Origin: Erysipelotrichaceae bacterium OttesenSCG-928-M19
Lineage (GTDB): Bacteria; Bacillota_I; Bacilli_A; JAJDGJ01
Length of the DNA: 39,653 nucleotides
Reading direction: 5' to 3'
Assembly: GCA_030265585.1 (NCBI GenBank)
Contig: JAJDGJ010000009.1
Coordinates: 1-39,653, forward strand
Shown here: positions 33,353 to 39,653 of the stretch, piece after piece
Layout: each line of letters opens with the position of its first letter
Numbering within the stretch: position 1 is the first letter of the stretch
Program-made: the position numbers and the translations under genes
The notes under the pieces: model-generated
What the model was told of the DNA's origin: nothing
Seen by the model: only the letters and a program-made list of their open reading frames with translations
Database searches by the model: none

Positions 33353-34525
33353 TTAAATTAAAGCCAATGCTTGCTCTAAATCTGCAATCAAATCATCAAC
33401 ATCTTCAACACCTACTGAAATACGTACTTGTCCTTCATAAATTTCAACAGCCTCGCGCTCTGCTAAACTCATATCAAAGTGTGACATTGAAGGTGAGTGT
33501 TGAATTAATGAATCAACATTACCTAATGAGGTAGCAAGTGAAAAGACTTTAACATTATTTAATACAGTACGCACTGCATCAACACCACCAATAATATCAG
33601 CCGACATCATCCCACTGAAACCTCTCATTTGTTTTTTTGCAATGTCATGGCTTTTATGAGTGGCTAGACCTGGATAGTATACTTTACTTATTTTTGGATG
33701 AGCAGCTAAATATTCAGCTACCTTCATGGCATTTTCACAATGTCTCTCCATTCTGATTGCTAATGTTTTTAAGCCTTGCATTAATTGCCAGGCTCCAAAT
33801 GGATCTAAAACTGCTCCAAAACATTGTAGATAGGGCATTCTTAATATATCCATATCCTTTTTACACCCTGCAACAACACCAGCTGTAACATTACCATGAC
33901 CACCAATATATTTTGTTGCTGAATGAACGACTAGATCAGCACCAAGTTGTAATGGATTTTGTAAATAAGGTGAAGCAAAGGTACTATCGACAACTAATTT
34001 TATCTCATTTCTTTGGTGAACAACTTTAGCAATCTCTTCAATATCAGATATTTTTAAAGTTGGATTAGCTGGTGTTTCAACATAAACAACCTTGGTGTTT
34101 TCCTTAATTGCTGCTGCTACTGCATTCACATCTGTTGTATCAACTATAGTATACTCGATCCCATAATTTGGAAAAATTTTTGTAAACAAGGCAAAAGTAC
34201 AGCCATAGATGACATCACCAAATATCAAATGATCTCCAGCTTTTAACTGTGCCATCACTGCCATTGAGATTGCTCCTAGTCCTGAAGCAAAAGCAATTGC
34301 ATCTTCAGCACCCTCAAGATATGCAATTTTTTCTTCAAATTCTCTTACAGTTGGACTACCAAATCTTGTGTAAACAAATCCCTCATCAACATGTTGATTA
34401 AGATAAACGGCAGTATCAAAATCAGGTAAAACAAAAGTTGATGTTTGATAAATTGGACTAACGTGACTCCCGTGAACCGGATCATGAAATTGCTTTGCAT
34501 GAATTACCGCTGTATTTCTTTTCAT
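33353..34525 (-). CDS. megL: Methionine gamma-lyase (trans-sulfuration PLP enzyme)
   Basis: 390-residue Cys/Met-metabolism PLP enzyme. It has 'SPIYQTSTF', 'YTRFGSPTVREFE', the PLP-Lys motif SATKYIGGH (~residue 203) and the C-terminal 'RISVGVEDVDDLI'. The active-site segment reads DVIYGCTFALF; methionine gamma-lyases have a Cys at this place (LYGCTF), where cystathionine gamma-lyases typically have YGGT, which favours methionine gamma-lyase. The reaction gives methanethiol, ammonia and 2-oxobutanoate. GAGGAGG lies before the ATG. It is divergent from a PucR regulator and followed by an M20 amidohydrolase. Cystathionine gamma-lyase is the main alternative. Confidence 0.88.
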   Translation of the reverse strand: MKRNTAVIHAKQFHDPVHGSHVSPIYQTSTFVLPDFDTAVYLNQHVDEGFVYTRFGSPTVREFEEKIAYLEGAEDAIAFASGLGAISMAVMAQLKAGDHLIFGDVIYGCTFALFTKIFPNYGIEYTIVDTTDVNAVAAAIKENTKVVYVETPANPTLKISDIEEIAKVVHQRNEIKLVVDSTFASPYLQNPLQLGADLVVHSATKYIGGHGNVTAGVVAGCKKDMDILRMPYLQCFGAVLDPFGAWQLMQGLKTLAIRMERHCENAMKVAEYLAAHPKISKVYYPGLATHKSHDIAKKQMRGFSGMMSADIIGGVDAVRTVLNNVKVFSLATSLGNVDSLIQHSPSMSHFDMSLAEREAVEIYEGQVRISVGVEDVDDLIADLEQALALI

Positions 34526-34542
34526 AAAAATAACCTCCTCGA

Positions 34543-34573
34543 TTGACTATTTTATTTATATTTATGATATAAT
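34543..34573 (+). promoter_or_regulatory. Possible promoter of the PucR-type regulator gene
   Basis: TTGACT (34543-34548) and TATAAT (34568-34573) with TGA upstream (extended -10); the 19-base spacer is long. It would give a ~70-base leader containing the palindrome at 34594-34606. Confidence 0.45.
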
Positions 34574-34593
34574 TATCAAAACCATTCAACAAC

Positions 34594-34606
34594 ATACAAA
34601 TTGTAT
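34594..34606. promoter_or_regulatory. Palindrome between megL and the regulator gene
   Basis: ATACAAATTGTAT is a perfect palindrome around a central A. A related half, ATACAATT, recurs near 34625. Candidate binding site for the divergent PucR-type regulator. Confidence 0.4.
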
Positions 34607-34651
34607 ATCAATTGTTTATTATTTCTATACAATTAGTCTAGGAGGTGCCTT

Positions 34652-36211
34652 ATGTTTAGTGTTAAAGATTTTGTAAACTTAAAAGAAATTAATACTGCAA
34701 ATGTTTTGACTTGCATCAATATTCTTAATCAATATCCAATTGAATATATTGCTGTTATTGAAACACCTGTTGATAATTTTGTTCGTAAAAATGAGCTAGT
34801 TTTAACAACGGCTAAAGGTTGTGATACTGATACTACACTATTCAATTATTTGAATGATATCTATAATTCTGAAGCAGCAGCTGCTGTCATTGCTCGCCCT
34901 AATAATGATTTAATGCTATCAAAAAAAACAATAACATACTTTGAAGAAAGAAAATTTCCGATTATTATTATTCCTTGGGAAATTCGTTTTTCAGATTTAT
35001 TGGAAATTGTTTTTAAAAAGATTAGAGATAATACATTATTAGAAATAAATTTCTATGAGGAAATTCAAAGCACACTGCTTAAAAGTTATTTAAATAATGA
35101 AGACCTTTTACAAGCAACTAATATTCTTTCCCAGAATTTTAAATGTGATGTTGCAATCTTAGATATAAATTTTGAATTGCGTGGCTATTCTAATCCCAAG
35201 TTTTTAAACTATTATAACTGGCCTGCCTTAAATTTAATAAGTATTGATAGTAATGAACAAAATTATGGTTATATCTTTTTTTTGTTGAATGATGACTCAC
35301 ATCACTACAATAGTTCACTTATACAACGTTATATTATTAATTGTCTAACCTTATGGTTTGATCGTGAATGGATGATTTATGCTACTCATCAAAATGCAAA
35401 AGATAATTTTGTCACTAAATTAACCCAGGAAAACCTAAAGTCATCAAAATCATTAGATTCTCATGCTTTACTACTTGGTTTCAATCTTAATCTTCCTTAC
35501 ACTTGTCTTGTTGGAAAACTAATTAATACCAATATTGAAAAACATGTTAATCTAGATGATTGGATCTATGATAAATGGTTAAGTGTTCAGGAGCTAATAA
35601 TAAACACTGCTAGAAAAATCCATTTAAAAGTTATGTTTACATATCATGATAACGTACTAATCATTTATTTAGAAAATAGCAAAATCAATAGTGAACAAAA
35701 AATTACTGCTTTTTTAAATGACTTTGAAAGTTTTTTCAAAGTTAATTATCCTGATGTTTTATTCAGTTGGGGTATCAGCAATATTAATGATGATTTATAT
35801 ACTTTTAAAGACAAGTATGAAAATGCTAAGTTAGCTCAAAAACTATGCGAAAACAATAAAGGACAAATAACTAGATTCACTTATGAAAGTACTATCACCT
35901 ATCATTTAATAAATAGCCTTTATCAAAATGAAAATGTTAGTGATGATCTCTATAATTTAATTGCCCCTTTAGTTGATTATGATAGTAGTTATGGTTTAGA
36001 GTTAATGAAGACCTTAAAAATTTATTTACAGACAAGAAATGCTTCACAAACAGCTCAACAACTTCATCTGCATCGCCAATCATTATTATATCGCTTAAAT
36101 AAAATAGAACAATTAATTAAGCTTTCTTTAAAAGACTATAATAATATCTTCTTACTTGAAATGGCTTTACGCTTACATTATGATTATCTTGACAAAGAGA
36201 TGGCTAGCTAG
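34652..36211 (+). CDS. PucR-family transcriptional regulator
   Basis: 519 residues. The N-terminal PucR domain (~1-125; 'YIAVIETPVDNFVRKNELVLTTAKG', 'FPIIIIPWEIRFSDLLEIV') senses metabolites in known members. A middle GGDEF-like/linker region follows, then a C-terminal PucR-type HTH (~455-515; 'TRNASQTAQQLHLHRQSLLYRLNKIE'). GGAGGTG lies before the ATG. It is transcribed divergently from megL-M20, so it most likely controls that operon. In Bacillus PucR controls purine degradation; other members control amino-acid catabolism. Confidence 0.88.
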   Translation: MFSVKDFVNLKEINTANVLTCINILNQYPIEYIAVIETPVDNFVRKNELVLTTAKGCDTDTTLFNYLNDIYNSEAAAAVIARPNNDLMLSKKTITYFEERKFPIIIIPWEIRFSDLLEIVFKKIRDNTLLEINFYEEIQSTLLKSYLNNEDLLQATNILSQNFKCDVAILDINFELRGYSNPKFLNYYNWPALNLISIDSNEQNYGYIFFLLNDDSHHYNSSLIQRYIINCLTLWFDREWMIYATHQNAKDNFVTKLTQENLKSSKSLDSHALLLGFNLNLPYTCLVGKLINTNIEKHVNLDDWIYDKWLSVQELIINTARKIHLKVMFTYHDNVLIIYLENSKINSEQKITAFLNDFESFFKVNYPDVLFSWGISNINDDLYTFKDKYENAKLAQKLCENNKGQITRFTYESTITYHLINSLYQNENVSDDLYNLIAPLVDYDSSYGLELMKTLKIYLQTRNASQTAQQLHLHRQSLLYRLNKIEQLIKLSLKDYNNIFLLEMALRLHYDYLDKEMAS

Positions 36212-36213
36212 GT

Positions 36214-36242
36214 TTGACATTCACTCCACAATATTATATAAT
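36214..36242 (+). promoter_or_regulatory. Consensus promoter of rpsD
   Basis: Perfect TTGACA (36214-36219), 17-base spacer, perfect TATAAT (36237-36242). Start of transcription expected near 36249. Confidence 0.85.
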
Positions 36243-36248
36243 GTAAAG

Positions 36249-36405
36249 GCTATGGAATAACAGCAGTCCATTAAGTAAATTAGACATGAAACAATTTATT
36301 GATTAGTAATCAGCTGTTAGATGAACATCGTTTGTTTCATCACTAGTTGAAGATGATGGGTTTGTTATTGTTGGCTACAATAATAAAGAAAGAGGTATTT
36401 AAAAG
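36249..36405 (+). promoter_or_regulatory. Structured rpsD leader, probable S4 autoregulatory element
   Basis: A ~157-base untranslated leader with a 9-bp stem ATGAAACAA (36286-36294) / TTGTTTCAT (36332-36340) closing over a smaller hairpin (GATTA/TAATC), and a second hairpin TTATTGT (36365-36371) / ACAATAA (36377-36383) just upstream of the AGAGG binding site. In Firmicutes S4 represses its own mRNA by binding an rpsD leader. The position and folding fit that, but I have not matched the known consensus base by base. Confidence 0.55.
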
Positions 36406-37008
36406 ATGGCAAGATATACAGGACCATCTTGGAAGTTATCTAGAAGATTAGGATTTTCAATTCTAGAAAACGGAAAAGAGTTACAAAAAAGACCATATGC
36501 TCCAGGGCAACATGGAAAAGGAAGAAGAATTAAATTATCAGAATATGGTTTACAATTACAAGAAAAACAAAAAGTAAGACATATGTATGGTGTTAACGAA
36601 AAACAATTTAGAAAAACATTTACTAAAGCTAAGAAAGTTGATCCAATCCATGGACATGGTTTCTTATTCTTATTAGAATCTCGTTTAGACAATATTGTTT
36701 ATCGTATGGGACTTGCAAACACAAGACGTGGTGCTCGTCAATTAGTTAATCATGGGCATATTCTAGTAGATGGTAAAAAAGTAGATATCCCATCATTTAC
36801 AGTTAAGCCTGGACAAACAATCGGTGTTAAAGAAAAATCAAAAAATCATGCATCAATTAAAGAAGCATTAGAGAATCGTGTTCATATTCCTGAATATGTT
36901 ACATTCGATAGCGCTAAAATGGAAGGAACATATGTAAGACTTCCAGAGAGAAATGAATTAAACCAAGAAATTAATGAATCTCTAATCGTTGAGTTCTACA
37001 ATAAATAA
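36406..37008 (+). CDS. rpsD: 30S ribosomal protein S4
   Basis: Primary rRNA-binding protein of the small subunit and, in Firmicutes, repressor of its own translation. The 200-residue protein begins [18 protein letters not shown], contains '[11 protein letters not shown]', and has the S4 RNA-binding domain '[34 protein letters not shown]' (~95-155). Length matches the family. It has its own consensus promoter, structured leader and strong terminator. Confidence 0.97.
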   Translation: MARYTGPSWKLSRRLGFSILENGKELQKRPYAPGQHGKGRRIKLSEYGLQLQEKQKVRHMYGVNEKQFRKTFTKAKKVDPIHGHGFLFLLESRLDNIVYRMGLANTRRGARQLVNHGHILVDGKKVDIPSFTVKPGQTIGVKEKSKNHASIKEALENRVHIPEYVTFDSAKMEGTYVRLPERNELNQEINESLIVEFYNK

Positions 37009-37014
37009 TAACTA

Positions 37015-37044
37015 AAAATTACATTTTATAATGTAATTTTTTTT
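37015..37044 (+). terminator. Intrinsic terminator of rpsD
   Basis: Perfect 11-bp stem AAAATTACATT (37015-37025) / AATGTAATTTT (37030-37040), TTAT loop, then further T. Confidence 0.88.
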
Positions 37045-37180
37045 GTCCAAAATTCGCCTTTACAATTGTAAATTTTTGACAGCTTACTATTTTATTTATA
37101 CATATTCATCATATGCTATAGTTTAATTTTATTATATAGGTAAAATGAATGGAATTATTAGATTTTTTTATGCTATTCAA

Positions 37181-37210
37181 TTGACACATTCAAATTTCCT
37201 ATGGTATATT
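37181..37210 (+). promoter_or_regulatory. Probable promoter of the pnt operon
   Basis: TTGACA (37181-37186), 18 bases, TATATT (37205-37210) with TGG upstream (extended -10). A second TTGACA at 37076-37081 has only weak -10 partners. The rest of the ~310-base gap between rpsD and pntAA is A/T-rich, with an 8-bp hairpin (TAATTGTT/AACAATTA, 37247-37266) in the leader and no gene. Confidence 0.7.
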
Positions 37211-37320
37211 GTTAGTGAATTACAATATGATAGTTAAAGAAATCTATAATTGTTAAGAAACAATTAAATACCCACTTTAATGAATCATATTAAACAAAAA
37301 AATATAAGGAGGAAGTATAA

Positions 37321-38499
37321 ATGAAATACTCAAATTCATTATTTGGCGTACCTAAGGAAATCATGGAGAATGAAAACCGTGTTGCTTTAGACCCAAGTGC
37401 AGTAAAAAAACTAGTTGATGAAGGGGCAACAGTTTGGGTTGAAACAAATGCAGGTATGGGATCAATGTTCAGAGATGAAGAATATGCAGAAGCAGGAGCA
37501 GTTATCAAAGAAAATGTTAAAGACATTTTTGATAATGCAGATGTAATCTTAAAGGTTAAAGAACCACAATTCAATAAACAATTGAATGAACATGAAGTTA
37601 ACCTATTAAGAGAGGGTCAAACAATTATTACATTCCTACACCCTGCTACACCATCAAATCATGATACAGTTAGAACTTTAGCAGAGCGAGGAGTAACTTC
37701 AATTACCTTAGATGGTATTCCACGTATTACTAGAGCTCAAAAGTTAGATGCTTTAACTTCAATGAGTACTGTAGCTGGTTATAAAGGAATGATTATGGCA
37801 GTTAATCACTTAACAAAATTTGTACCAATGATTGGTACTGCTGTAGGAGTAATTAAACCTGCTAATGTCTTAGTAATTGGATCAGGAGTATCTGGATTAC
37901 AAGCAATTGCAACTGCAAAACGTTTAGGTGCAACAACAACTGTTGTTGATATTAGACCAGATGCTTTAGAACAAGGTAGTAGTTTAGGAGCAAAAAGTTT
38001 TGATGTAGGTGTACCAGCTGAGTTAAGTGTTGGTGAAGGAGGATATGCACAACAATTACCTGAAGAGTGGCTGGAAAAAGAGCGTGAAAAACTAAAAGAA
38101 ATTGTAGCTGATCAAGATATTGTTTTCTTAACAGCATTAGTTCCTGGGAAAGTAGCACCAAAATTAATCACTAAAGAAATGGTTGATAGTTTAAAAGATG
38201 GTTCAGTTGTTGTTGACGTTTCAATTGATCAAGGTGGAAACTGTGAGCTTACAAAACCAGGTGAAGTATATGTTTATAATAATAAAACTATTATCGGTAC
38301 TAAAAACATTCCAGGACATATGCCACAAAGCTCAACTTGGATGTTTGCACAAAATATGGTAGCTGTTTTAGATTTATTATATGTTGATGGGAAAATAAAC
38401 TTAGATTTAAGTGATGTTATAATTGAATCATCTTTAGTAACAAAAGATAAACAAATTATGCACAAAGGTGCACTAGAAGCAATGGAGAAAGCTAATTAG
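37321..38499 (+). CDS. pntAA: NAD(P) transhydrogenase subunit alpha, part 1
   Basis: 392 residues forming the NAD(H)-binding domain I of proton-translocating transhydrogenase, which moves hydride between NADH and NADP+ using the proton gradient. It has 'GVPKEIMENENRVALDP', 'IPRITRAQKLDALTSMSTVAGYKG', and the Rossmann motif VLVIGSGVSGLQAIATAKRLGA (~residue 184), as in PntA and its relative alanine dehydrogenase. The following separate genes for the membrane part and for PntB show it is the split three-gene form. AAGGAGGAA lies before the ATG. Confidence 0.93.
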   Translation: MKYSNSLFGVPKEIMENENRVALDPSAVKKLVDEGATVWVETNAGMGSMFRDEEYAEAGAVIKENVKDIFDNADVILKVKEPQFNKQLNEHEVNLLREGQTIITFLHPATPSNHDTVRTLAERGVTSITLDGIPRITRAQKLDALTSMSTVAGYKGMIMAVNHLTKFVPMIGTAVGVIKPANVLVIGSGVSGLQAIATAKRLGATTTVVDIRPDALEQGSSLGAKSFDVGVPAELSVGEGGYAQQLPEEWLEKEREKLKEIVADQDIVFLTALVPGKVAPKLITKEMVDSLKDGSVVVDVSIDQGGNCELTKPGEVYVYNNKTIIGTKNIPGHMPQSSTWMFAQNMVAVLDLLYVDGKINLDLSDVIIESSLVTKDKQIMHKGALEAMEKAN

Positions 38500-38501
38500 T
38501 A

Positions 38502-38780
38502 ATGGGTAGTATCTTACTATTAGTTATCCTATTCCTTTCAACAATTATTGGTTATAAAATGATTTCAAATGTACCAAGTTTATTACATACTCCATTGATG
38601 TCATCAATGAATGCCTTATCTGGAGTAACTGTACTTGGTGCTCTAACAATTACAGCGATTACAACTAAATTAATATTTTTTGGATATCTTGCGATTATTC
38701 TAGCAATGATAAACGTTTGTGGAGGTTTCTATGTTTCTGATAGAATGCTACGAATGTTCAAAAGTAGTAAAGGAGATTAA
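38502..38780 (+). CDS. pntAB: NAD(P) transhydrogenase subunit alpha, part 2
   Basis: 92 residues with about three to four membrane helices. It contains 'LHTPLMSSMNALSGVTVLGAL' and 'GGFYVSDRMLRMF', the conserved part of domain II of the alpha subunit. It starts 2 bases after pntAA, with no strong ribosome binding site of its own, suggesting coupled translation. Confidence 0.92.
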   Translation: MGSILLLVILFLSTIIGYKMISNVPSLLHTPLMSSMNALSGVTVLGALTITAITTKLIFFGYLAIILAMINVCGGFYVSDRMLRMFKSSKGD

Positions 38781-38783
38781 TAT

Positions 38784-39653
38784 ATGTCTGATACTGTTTA
38801 TTATATTGTCTCACTTGTAATCACTGTTGGAGTTTTATATGGAATTAAACTATTAAATAGTCCTAAAACTGCTGTAAATGGAAACAGAACAGGTGCTGTA
38901 TTCCTATTACTAGCAATTATTATAACAATGGTAAATGCTAATATTATGTCATTTATTGATATTTGGATTGCTTTAGCCATTGGTGCTGTTATCGGTGTTA
39001 TTTGGGCAATGAAAGTAAAAATGATTCAAATGCCACAACTTGTTTCTGCCTTCAATGGATTTGGTGGTGGAGCATCAATGTTAGTAGCTGTGACTCTAAT
39101 CTACAATGGAATTGAATCACAATTTGAATTATATTCAGCTCTAGCTGCATACTTAATTGGATCATTTACTTTTGCAGGTAGTATGGTTGCTACTGGAAAG
39201 TTATCTGGTAAATTACCTCAAAAACCAGTACCATTTAAATCATTAACATCTAATGCCTTAGTTGTAGCTATGATTTTATGGGTAATTGCCCCTGCTTTAG
39301 GAATGTTTGCTGTAACAAACATAGTATACATTATTCTTGGTTTAATTATTTCAACTGCTTTTGGTTTAGTGTTAACATTCCGTGTTGGTGGTGCTGATAT
39401 GCCAATTACAATTTCACTACTTAACTCATTTAGTGGAGTTGCGGGAGCAATTGCCGGATTGGCAATTAGTGATCCATTATTAGTAGCAATTAGTGGTATT
39501 GTTGGTGCTTCAGGATTAATCTTAACACAAATCATGTGTCGTGCTATGAATAGAAATCTTGGAGATATTCTTTCTGGAAAAACAACAACACAGGATAAAG
39601 ATAAACCAAAGACTGATACTACTACAAAAGCAGATACTGAAAATAAAAAAGAA
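38784..39653 (+). CDS. pntB: NAD(P) transhydrogenase subunit beta, truncated by the window edge
   Basis: This gene is missing from the ORF track because it has no stop inside the window. The first 290 residues begin MSDTVYYIVSLVITVGVLYG. They carry about eight to nine membrane helices of domain II ('MPQLVSAFNGFGGGASMLVA', 'GGADMPITISLLNSFSGVAGA') and the start of the linker to the NADP-binding domain III. The linker is long and charged (TTTQDKDKPKTDTTTKADTENKKE). AAGGAGAT precedes the ATG. Domain III should follow beyond 39653. Confidence 0.93.
   Translation, partial: MSDTVYYIVSLVITVGVLYGIKLLNSPKTAVNGNRTGAVFLLLAIIITMVNANIMSFIDIWIALAIGAVIGVIWAMKVKMIQMPQLVSAFNGFGGGASMLVAVTLIYNGIESQFELYSALAAYLIGSFTFAGSMVATGKLSGKLPQKPVPFKSLTSNALVVAMILWVIAPALGMFAVTNIVYIILGLIISTAFGLVLTFRVGGADMPITISLLNSFSGVAGAIAGLAISDPLLVAISGIVGASGLILTQIMCRAMNRNLGDILSGKTTTQDKDKPKTDTTTKADTENKKE

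Noticed and set aside
34526-34651. SAM or T-box riboswitch upstream of methionine gamma-lyase
   Set aside because: The intergenic region is only ~126 bases and shows neither a T-box sequence nor the paired elements of known SAM riboswitches.
37952-38161. 69-residue - strand ORF inside pntAA
   Set aside because: Shadow frame of a strongly conserved gene, without a binding site or recognisable features.

Overview
This is an AT-rich chromosomal segment from a low-GC Gram-positive bacterium. The evidence is a type B-like RNase P RNA beside gpsB, a recU-PBP1 pair divergent from gpsB/rnpB, a rodZ-pgsA-recA cluster, strong GGAGG ribosome binding sites, short A/T-rich spacers and hairpin/T-run terminators. 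The gene content suits Erysipelotrichia or a related walled lineage close to the Mollicutes. That placement is inference; no 16S gene is present. I see no phage, insertion sequence, CRISPR array or tRNA gene.

Layout. 1-900 (+): rpmB and two small zinc-ribbon proteins. 900-7140 (-): a secreted RCC1-like protein, recA, pgsA, a rodZ-like gene, corA, rnpB and gpsB. 7249-12876 (+): recU and two tandem class A penicillin-binding proteins. 13052-16760 (+): a potABCD spermidine/putrescine ABC transporter. 16757-20237 (-): a VanZ-like gene broken by a stop codon, an ECF S component, rsuA and a MurJ/YtgP-type flippase. 20397-23332 (-): two paralogous small membrane proteins, then an AbrB-regulator / CoA-disulfide-reductase-rhodanese / rhodanese operon. 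23336-23697 has no gene but holds a promoter, a possible operator and two hairpin-T-run structures that may end small RNAs. 23698-25146 (-): nitroreductase, YbaK deacylase and a lipoprotein. 25240-26445 (+): cinA, away from its usual pgsA-recA position. 26450-29360 (-): a DUF1113 membrane protein, a coiled-coil protein, a very basic secreted peptide, an orphan NrdI-like flavodoxin and a membrane protein. 29563-32043 (+): an internalin-like LRR surface protein. 32163-34525 (-): M20 amidohydrolase and methionine gamma-lyase, divergent from a PucR-type regulator (34652-36211, +). 36406-end (+): rpsD with a structured leader, then pntAA-pntAB-pntB, the last cut by the window edge.

How the genes work together. 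Much of the segment serves wall growth and shape (RodZ, GpsB, two PBP1s, lipid II-type flippase, PgsA) and DNA recombination (RecA, RecU). Sulfur chemistry recurs: CoA-disulfide reductase with rhodaneses, methionine gamma-lyase and Cys-tRNA(Pro) editing. Two large surface proteins with different N-terminal domains (RCC1-like and LRR) share a Lys/Tyr-rich C-terminal module without an LPXTG motif, and a separate 54-residue secreted peptide is similarly basic. These, the AbrB/CoADR operon with its adjacent candidate small RNAs, and the paired 'FFIPxKYW' membrane proteins are the least familiar parts of the window. Everything here was read by eye from sequence and the ORF track; no database search was run.
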